Of a stretch of DNA of 64,000 nt, positions 57,324-64,000 are shown piece after piece. The position numbers and the translations under genes are program-made. Where the stretch lies: positions 2,728,001 through 2,792,000 of the forward strand of contig OW051472.1 of the NCBI GenBank assembly GCA_932521025.1, written 5' to 3'. Within the stretch, counting starts at the first letter, position 1. Every line of letters begins with the position of its first letter. Under the pieces are notes generated by a model. It saw only the letters and a list, made by a program, of their open reading frames with translations, was not told the DNA's origin and searched no databases. The stretch comes from Oscheius onirici. Taxonomy: Eukaryota; Nematoda; Chromadorea; Rhabditida; Rhabditidae.

Positions 57324-60237
57324 TTACAGTTTTGAAGGCGGCGGGATCTTCTTCTCCACGAATTTTTGGGCTTCTGAAAATTATTTTTTTGATCAACAAC
57401 TAAGAAATTTACGTTTGATGGCATCCGGAAGAACTGTCAGACTAGCGAGTTCTTTGAGCATCGACTGATCGAAGGGATGGTCAAGAGAATAGTAGAGAGA
57501 CTCTCTGTCGGCTAGCATACAGCCATAGGGATGGGAAATGATCTCTTTTGCCAGTTTGATGGCGTAGGAGAGGGTTTGACCGTCCTCGACTACGCGGTTG
57601 ACCAGTCCCCATTGGAGAGCTTCTTGGGCAGAGACGGCTCGGCCAGTCAGAATCATGTCCAGGGCTCTGAAAGTTCTTTTTAATTTTAAAAAAGACTTTA
57701 CACTTTACAAAATCGTTACATTTCACAAAACTAGGCTCACACACAAAACTAGGCTTGTCAGGGCTCTGGAATTCTTACCAGTTTTTATAAAGTCTGTGAA
57801 ACCCAATAATTTCTAAAGTCAAGAAGTCCAGTGTTTTGTCGATTTACAGAAAGTCAACATATTGTTTCATGTATGTTTCATTTTATGCTTCAAATGAAAC
57901 ATACATGAAACAATATGTTGACTTTCTGTAAATCGACAAAACAAAATTGGCAACAGCATTTCATTAGCCCAGAAATACTCCGCACAGTGAAGTTACAACA
58001 CAAAACTGCATATACAGTGAAACATACAAATTTCTCGTCGAATGCATTTCACGATACTAGTCTTTGCGAAACATTAAATCTTCGGAAAACTTATGAGAGG
58101 CTACAATAAACTGGGGCTACAAAAGTTTCGTTTGCTGAGATGAAGTTCGAAGCATAGCTTCAAAAAACTCTTTTGTTTCACCAAAACACAATGGTTATAG
58201 ATATATTTTGTAGCGACACGGCTTGACTTGAAAAAGTGAGAAAACTGAAGACTAACATTTTGAGAAAAAATTAACCTCGAAGCAATAAAAATGGTCCCAT
58301 TACACTATCCTCTTGTGAACACCCCCGGTGTATTGTCGCTGCCTGCTGTGCCACAAACACCGGGGATGTTACGTGTGAAAAACGTCGGAGACCTATGGCA
58401 AGAAGTTGAAACATGAAAGTTTTAAATTTCACTGTTCAAACTTTTGTGCTTCAAGTGTTCTTGATAGTTTCTCCGTCTATTATTCAACTGTAACTTTGAG
58501 CAAATATACTCTCGTTTATTACATAAACTGCATTTATTCATATTCGACCACCCACCTTCCAGGTGATCACGGAGTAAAATAATTTTTGTCGGAAGATCAA
58601 CATTCTCTGCATTTTTGTAAAGTTTTATGCCAGATCTACAAAAGCACTGCAGTTTGTGAAAAGTTCTTGAATGAAACTTTTCGAGAATTTTTTGTCAAAT
58701 GTCGTTATTAGTTTCTATTCTGTTTTCTCCTATATATAGCTCTCCGCATGGTTTGTTTTCGACAATTTTATTATGTTTCATGCACTATAGCACCGATCTT
58801 CTCCTTGCCAAAACAATGTTTGTGTTTCAAAGTATCCTGATAGTTCAGAAAGTGCCTCTTTCCTTGCTAAATTTCCGCTTCCAAGGATAAAACTAACCTT
58901 CCCGTTCCCAAAATTCTTGGCAATCTGACAGTTCCTCCGTCAATCAAGGGAACTCCTACTCGGCGACAAAAGACTCCGAATGTGGAAGAGCTTCCAGCTA
59001 CTCGAAGGTCGGCTGAAATGTTGTATATTTCAGGGTTTTTGTATAAGAAATGAGAACTGGAACACATCTGATGATAAGGTTTTTTCGAACCGTCAAAAGG
59101 AGCCATATTATAACGGTTTTTTTGAAGGGTAAACCATACCTTTTTGTACCCTTATTCTCTGAAGCTGACATTTCGGATCTGGACTTTTTTCTCGGTACTG
59201 TGTTATGTTTCAAAGCAGGGATGGCCAGGTTGTGACCAGAGCGCCAACCTGGCCTGGCCTGTCCCGGCCAGGCCAGATTAGCTTGTAAACAGCGCGCCAA
59301 GCCTGGTCCAACCTGGCCAGGTTCGGCCAGGTTGGGCCAGGTTTGGCGGCTAGGATCGCGGCGGGTTGCTGTAGCAAATCGATAAAACACGATTTTTCTC
59401 TAGTTTTCTTATTTTATTGTCGTTCTTGGTGACTTTATAACGTGTTGCAACGAAAAAAAGGGAAAAAAATAACATCTAGTACAAGAATCTACAAGAAAAA
59501 TGGAGTTTTATCGATTTAGTACACAGAGCAGTACTTGATATGATTTGTCTGACGGAATCGAAATATCGTCTATTCAAGTCATAAAAAAGCTATAACTGTC
59601 ATTTGAACAAAAGTGGACTATATCTGAGGGGAATGAAACATAAAAAGTCAAACTCAGTTGAAAGAAAAGCCCGTAAAACTTGATATCTTGCCTGATTCGG
59701 TACAGTTCTTGATAAATCAATCGACAGAACTTACCCAAAAGTGACATTTCTAGGCCTCCAGCCACAGCGTGACCTTCCACCGCAGCTATTAGCGGCTTTC
59801 TCAACTTCATAGCTGTTGGACCCTGAAAAGTTCTTTTCTAGAGGAATAACCGACCAAACCATATATCTGTACTTGGGCAAAAAGTCTTCAACTACTTTGA
59901 AATTTCCTTTTGAAACTTCTGAAAGATCGTAGCCGGCACAGAATGTCCCTCCTAAAATGCTTTTTTAATTTTTAGTGTTTCAGACCTTCTCCATAAAGAA
60001 CCGCAATTTTGGCTTGATCATCCTGTTCGAATTTTTCAAAAGCCGCTATCAGTTCCAGAGCTGTTTGGTGATTCACACAATTCTTCTTTTCTGGTCGGTT
60101 TATTCCAATAAGTTGAACTCCATCTTTTACTGAGGCTTTTACTGAATCTTTTTTCTTGAAAACAATGATAAAAAGAAGAAAACAAACCTAAAGTTGACAT
60201 GACACGTGCTGGGCCAAACAAGAGTCTAAAGAACATC
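57324..60237 (-). CDS. Enoyl-CoA hydratase/isomerase family protein, peroxisomal (ends SKL)
   Basis: Crotonase-fold enzyme, probably acting on acyl-CoA in fatty-acid oxidation. Seven exons (60237-60189, 60147-59986, 59951-59860, 59822-59735, 59012-58898, 57666-57413, 57373-57324) give 269 residues, normal for the family. Landmarks: LIGINRPEKKN, GTFCAGYDLSE (CoA-binding oxyanion loop), PLIAAVEGHAVAGGLE (second oxyanion glycine), STFGVFCRRVGVPLIDGG, then LTGRAVSAQEALQWGLVNRVV. The last exon ends SKL-stop, a type 1 peroxisomal targeting signal. Start MFFRLLFGP; a later ATG follows. The acidic residue after GGT differs among subfamilies, so the exact reaction is not fixed. Introns contain a 112-bp palindrome and a GGCCAGG-rich cluster. 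Confidence 0.94.
57833..57944. repeat. 112-bp near-perfect palindrome with 51-bp arms
   Basis: GTTTTGTCGATTTACAGAAA and the next 31 bases are repeated exactly inverted after a spacer of about 9 nt (ttatgcttc). It lies in the 1.2-kb intron 57667-58897 of the enoyl-CoA hydratase gene. No coding potential. Confidence 0.85.
59219..59352. repeat. GGCCAGG-rich cluster
   Basis: About ten overlapping copies of CCTGGCC / GGCCAGG with AACCTGG and GCGCGCCAA spacers, strongly GC-rich in an AT-rich intron of the enoyl-CoA hydratase gene. It looks like a minisatellite or the core of a small dispersed repeat. Confidence 0.6.
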
Positions 60238-60340
60238 GGACTGATAAGCGACGACAGCGGTAAATGGTGGTCAATTAATATGGAAGTAAACTTGGACGAA
60301 TTGTAAAACAAAAAAATTTATTCATTTGTTACAAAATAAT

Positions 60341-60694
60341 TTATTTGACCGAATCGAGGGGTATCATGTAGAAACGGTAGTTTCTTAGAATCCTCGCCGC
60401 TCTCAGGTCTCGAGCACTGCCCAGCTTCTTCTCATCAGTGTCATGCTGTTCGAATCGTGAAGATAGCCTCTTGAGTTGGGTTGACTTCTTGTTCGGGTAG
60501 ACGGCTGCTTGTCTTGGTGGAATCAAAGTAGAGACAAGCATCGCTGGTAGAGCCATGAGAGTTGACTTGACAATCCCGCTGTGTCCCAGTTCTGGGATTG
60601 GAATCCTCTTCTTTCCACAGTAGATTCTGGCATTGGTAGAATCACTGAGGAGCGCTTCAAGAAGCACTCGCACAGCTTGTGAAATAATAAACAA
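60341..60694 (-). CDS. Putative 3' coding exon of an unknown gene
   Basis: Open frame of about 115 residues without an ATG at its 5' end, preceded by an acceptor-like ttcacaag. It reads AVRVLLEALLSDSTN..., a Pro-containing middle, and a charged end (SARDLRAARILRNYRF), closing with TAA at 60341-60343. It lies 103 bp upstream of the enoyl-CoA hydratase ATG on the same strand. No upstream exon or family was recognised. Confidence 0.35.
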   Translation of the reverse strand: MFIISQAVRVLLEALLSDSTNARIYCGKKRIPIPELGHSGIVKSTLMALPAMLVSTLIPPRQAAVYPNKKSTQLKRLSSRFEQHDTDEKKLGSARDLRAARILRNYRFYMIPLDSVK

Positions 60695-61060
60695 TTGGGT
60701 TTCAAAGAATGACGGTATACAAAGTTGCTTCTACAATGTTGTATGGAGCGAGATAAAGATCATACTGTTGGAGCGAAATAACGAGTGAGTGATCTCGCTT
60801 CAAAATGTCTTTTCGAGATCACATATTCTGCGCACTCGTTGATCCATGTAACGTACAGACAGACTCCGCAAGTCTTGTGAAGTTTGCTGATTCGTTCGTT
60901 ACATGGATGTATGAATGTACAGAAAAACTCCACAAGACTGGTAGAGTCTGCCTATACGTTCTGACTGGCTGATGGAAAATGTGGCATGCTTGTTGCTATG
61001 TGGACTATTCACATGCTATGTGGACTATCCACATAGCATGCGGACTGTCCATACCAGAGA
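60695..61060. other. Non-coding stretch with short inverted repeats
   Basis: Holds ATCCATGTAACG / CGTTACATGGAT (about 60841-60910) and repeated GCTATGTGGACTATYCACAT units (about 60998-61045). No gene seen. Confidence 0.4.
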
Positions 61061-61064
61061 TGTG

Positions 61065-61220
61065 CGGAAATTTATTTTCCGCAGAATTTCCGCGGAAACG
61101 CGGAAACTGAATTTGGGAAATTTCCGTTTCCGCGGAACGCGGAAAAAAATTTTTGAGCTCGCGGAATTTCCGCCGAATTCTGCGGAAACTTTTTGATTTC
61201 CGCGGAAAAATTTTTGTTTT
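61065..61220. repeat. CCGCGG-centred repeat cluster
   Basis: Many copies of TTTCCGCGGAAA-like palindromes within about 150 bp (GAATTTCCGCGGAAACGCGG, TTTCCGTTTCCGCGGAACGC and similar). It immediately precedes the BED-finger gene. It is probably the end or subterminal region of a DNA transposon. Confidence 0.65.
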
Positions 61221-61396
61221 GAATTTTCAACCTTTTCGAAGGTTCGAGTTTACCCGGGTTTGCAAATTTGCATATGGGTTCACCCATATACAGCTTTCTC
61301 ATTTCTTGCTATAGACATGTTCATAAATATTGTTTCGTTTGTTTCTCTACCACTTTTCTTGCTCTTTGCTTAATTTCAGTTTTTATTTTCAGTCAA

Positions 61397-61689
61397 ATGC
61401 TCAGAAATTCTATTTATGCACAACATTTCACGAGGGTGAATGAATCTCAAGCCAGATGTAACGCTTGCCTCAAAATTCTGAAATGTCACGAGAAAAGCGG
61501 CACAAATTCCTATAGCAATCATCTGAAGTATCACCACAAGCCCTTGTTTGCGGTTAGTTTCCTTTTTTTTCTTTTCTTATATACATACATTTTTAGGCTC
61601 TGCAGAATGAAGCGAAAAAGGAGATGGAGGGGACAGAAGCGAATGAATTTCTCTCAGCCAGCCCGCTAGAAGAATGGATTCTGCGATAG
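61397..61689 (+). CDS. Short BED-type zinc-finger protein (hAT transposase-derived?)
   Basis: Two exons (61397-61552, 61597-61689) with a 44-bp intron give 82 residues. An acceptor-like attttcag lies 4 nt before the ATG. The first exon encodes a BED-like finger: aromatic HFTRV, CNACLK (two Cys), an ILKCHEKSGTNSYS spacer and HLKYHH (His ligands). BED fingers head hAT-family transposases, but the catalytic domain is absent and the frame stops at TAG 61687-61689 after EEWILR. With the adjacent CCGCGG repeat and the duplicated GGCTGTCGCAGGATC after the stop, this looks like a remnant or captured 5' part of a transposon. Confidence 0.55.
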
Positions 61690-63791
61690 CCTGTCGGCTG
61701 TCGCAGGATCCGCTCTTCTAGAGACTGGTGGGTCTTTGCGACAGGCTGTCGCAGGATCGGTGTAAATGAGTTGATTAAACCCGAATTTTTTTTTTAAATG
61801 TGATAAAAAATTGAAACTTGGTGTTGAAACTTACCTTTTCTTGCAAATTTTTCTGAGTTTTTCGGCCAGTCCCGGGCCGAAAATAAAAATTCAATCGAAA
61901 ATTAGAAGCCCAGGGGCTTCTAATAGAGGTTTTACGGTAAATGTTCCTCTGGGAATTGTATATCACAAATTCTCCCTGTCTGAAGATCACTCTCTCGCTT
62001 TATTTATTCGTTGCTCACACCCGATCTTTGATGTGATGTTGCTTGTTCTTTTGATCCCCAAACGTGTTAGTTGTGCAAGATTGTGCAATCTTGTTCTACT
62101 AAAATTTGCTACTTTGGGATTATAAAATGGCCTACATATGAGTCATAGGCTACAACTCTTCGTGCATACACAATTTTCTGAAAGTTAGTCATTGGGGAGA
62201 AGGATTACAGTTTCTGAACAGGCTATAAATACTGAACTTTCAAGGTTTTTGTCTCCCAATCCTCTGATCCAGTACAAATCCCTCGAAACAATAGCCTTTT
62301 TCTAATTCCACTACTCTCATAAGAGAGTTAATCTGCCCTGTGCAGCTGATTCGTAACCCTTCATAGTCTCGTTATTGGAACCATAGATCATCGCTCTCGT
62401 TTCGAAAAAGACTCGCCATAGTTTTCGCAATATGCTGTCGGGTAGTCCTCTCCCCTGCAACTGTCGCAAAGTTATCATTTGAACCTCGCTCTGTTCATGA
62501 GTCAAACGATAAGGGAAGATTCCTTATTTTTGGGGTGAAAAACTTTTCGGAGTTATTTCGAAGAAAATTCGATTTTATATCTGAAGCTGAACGTATTGAA
62601 AACTATCGAGAATGGGCGTATATGTAGGTAGAGACTGTAAAACACTTTTTTAGTTGTTTTTTAACATTTTTGCTGAAAATCGAACAGTCACGGAACTCTT
62701 CAGTGCTTCCTAGACTGAGTATCATTGACTAGCTAAAAATTTCGCAAATAGCAAAAAAATTATGTTGAAAATATCACAGGAAACACAAAAATTTCCTGTC
62801 TTAATTATCAAGAAATTTCTCTGACCATAAAACTACGCATACGCATCCCTTCAAAACCAGACAGATTTGCCGAGTACACGCGCCCTCTTGTTCTTTTTCC
62901 CACACAGCCGCCAAAACCCTCAATTCGTGCAGCGGCTACACGTAATTTTGCGCAGCGGTCAGGGGCCGTCCGTCCGTGTCTCATTTCTCGCTCTCCCTTC
63001 TCCCCAGCAGCCTTATCAGTTTTCGTATTCTCGCACCTTTCTCACATCATTTCGCACTTTTCTGATTACTTGGAGTACATTGAAAATACGAATTTCTGCG
63101 AAACAGCGGGATTTTAACGGCGGGAATTTCAAGATTTAAAAGTTAGAAGAAAAGTGCCAAAAGCCCTTCTAACTTTTGTGTTTTGTGCCTAGACAAACGT
63201 CAGAGTTGGCTCACTGTTTACATAGTACTGATTTCCGGCCGCCCTCTCTCTTTCTAGACAGCCTGTCCGGCCTTATCAGCATGACAAATCCTTCGAAAGG
63301 CTGGTATTTCCCATGTCATTTTGTGTCTCGTTTCCTTGGATTCATGGGAATCTCTTTTGAGTGTGTAGTTCTTAAGATGCTTATATTTTCAATTTTTTTT
63401 GCAAAACGAAGAGAGAACATATGGATCATCTTTGTTTCACGTAATGCATAAATCCAGAAAAGAAGTACAAAGTGGTTTTGTATTACTCGATGATCGCAGA
63501 GAAAAATCAAAAACAAGCTGTAACATATATATTTCACGAGGAACTGGGGATCTCAAACCAATTCCTCACCGATAATCCGTCCAACATTGCCAAAAATGAA
63601 TGAAACAATCAGTGAAAAATCGATAAAAGAAACTTCTTGTTCTTTTTTTCTTTATTATTTACTGTTCAAGAACTCAGAGAGAACAAAAACCTCAGCATCA
63701 TTGAGCCTCAATGAGCGTCTTTTTACGCTCCTTTTCCCATTGGATCTCCCTTTTTCAATAAAAATTAAAACTAAACATCGATTTTCAGGGT
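61690..63791. other. Intergenic region before the ABCC gene
   Basis: Begins with two copies of GGCTGTCGCAGGATC (about 61697 and 61747). Otherwise AT-rich, with a GC-richer patch at about 62850-63010 and 63225-63265 that shows no spliceable frame. No RNA gene seen. Confidence 0.4.
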
Positions 63792-63937
63792 ATGAAGGAC
63801 CGTTCGGCTACGGGTCATCTCGGTGCCGAGGATCCTCTCCTCGCAGAAAATGCTCAAAAAGATCAACAAAGGACCAAGGATGGTCTTCTGCCGAATCCAG
63901 AGACGAAGGCCAACTGGGTCTCTAAAGTAACCTTCAT
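63792..63937 (+). CDS. First coding exon of an ABCC (MRP-type) transporter, partial
   Basis: After a strong acceptor (attttcag at about 63788), ATG at 63792 opens 48 codons plus two bases, ending at gtgagt (63938). The sequence is charged and then reads LLPNPETKANWVSKVTF. This resembles the conserved start of MRP/ABCC transporters just before the first membrane span (NPxxxANxxSxxxFxW). The nearby AG suggests leader trans-splicing or a 5'-UTR intron. The rest lies beyond the window. The call rests on one short motif. Confidence 0.62.
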
Positions 63938-64000
63938 GTGAGTTTTATTACAGTTTTTCTTTTTGGATTCTGGGTTCTGTCCCGAATTCCCCGAACTTTC

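Noticed and set aside
1-64000. CRISPR array, bacterial operon, ribosomal RNA or viral gene cluster
   Set aside because: No regularly spaced repeats, rRNA-like sequence or viral hallmark genes were found; genes are intron-bearing animal genes.

Overview
The window is animal nuclear DNA: spliced genes with many tiny introns (about 35-55 bp), long repeat-rich spaces, and no bacterial features. Coding exons are GC-richer than the AT-rich introns, and acceptors are mostly TTTCAG or TTTTAG. Two close gene pairs look polycistronic (a 4-nt and a 23-nt gap), and many 5' exons begin just after an acceptor-like AG. These traits suggest a trans-splicing, compact-intron bilaterian (nematode- or larvacean-like). 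I cannot name the species from the sequence.

Left part (1-31 kb). The 3' end of a PSME4/PA200 proteasome activator gene (+) is followed by the 5' WD-repeat part of IFT172 (-), whose 2.2-kb intron carries paired palindromic elements. Next is a two-pore-domain potassium channel (-, body 6962-14755). Upstream of it, up to about 30.7 kb, lie at least seven candidate coding exons or exon sets. Most start with ATG shortly after an acceptor-like AG, and all end in splice phase 1, the phase needed by the channel's common exon 2. I read this as an array of alternative first exons giving different cytoplasmic N-termini.

Middle part (31-50 kb). XAB2/SYF1 splicing factor (-, 15 exons) is divergent from a tight + strand series: a glutaredoxin-like gene, taspase-1 starting 4 nt later, and condensin subunit NCAPD2 (24 exons). 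A gamma-glutamyltransferase-like type II membrane protein (-) converges on NCAPD2. It lacks key catalytic residues. tRNA-derived repeats sit in XAB2 and NCAPD2 introns.

Right part (50-64 kb). A small membrane protein (+) is followed by a C2H2 zinc-finger gene (+). One of its introns contains, on the other strand, a TAK1-like kinase gene with two in-frame TAG codons at expected tyrosine positions, plus an unknown ORF. Then come a peroxisomal (SKL-ended) enoyl-CoA hydratase (-), a short BED-finger protein (+) beside a CCGCGG-rich repeat, and the first exon of an ABCC-type transporter (+).

The genes are mostly housekeeping (proteasome, cilium, splicing, condensation, lipid oxidation) and do not form one pathway. 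Exon limits were set by hand from reading frame, splice consensus and family resemblance, and may be off by a base or two.
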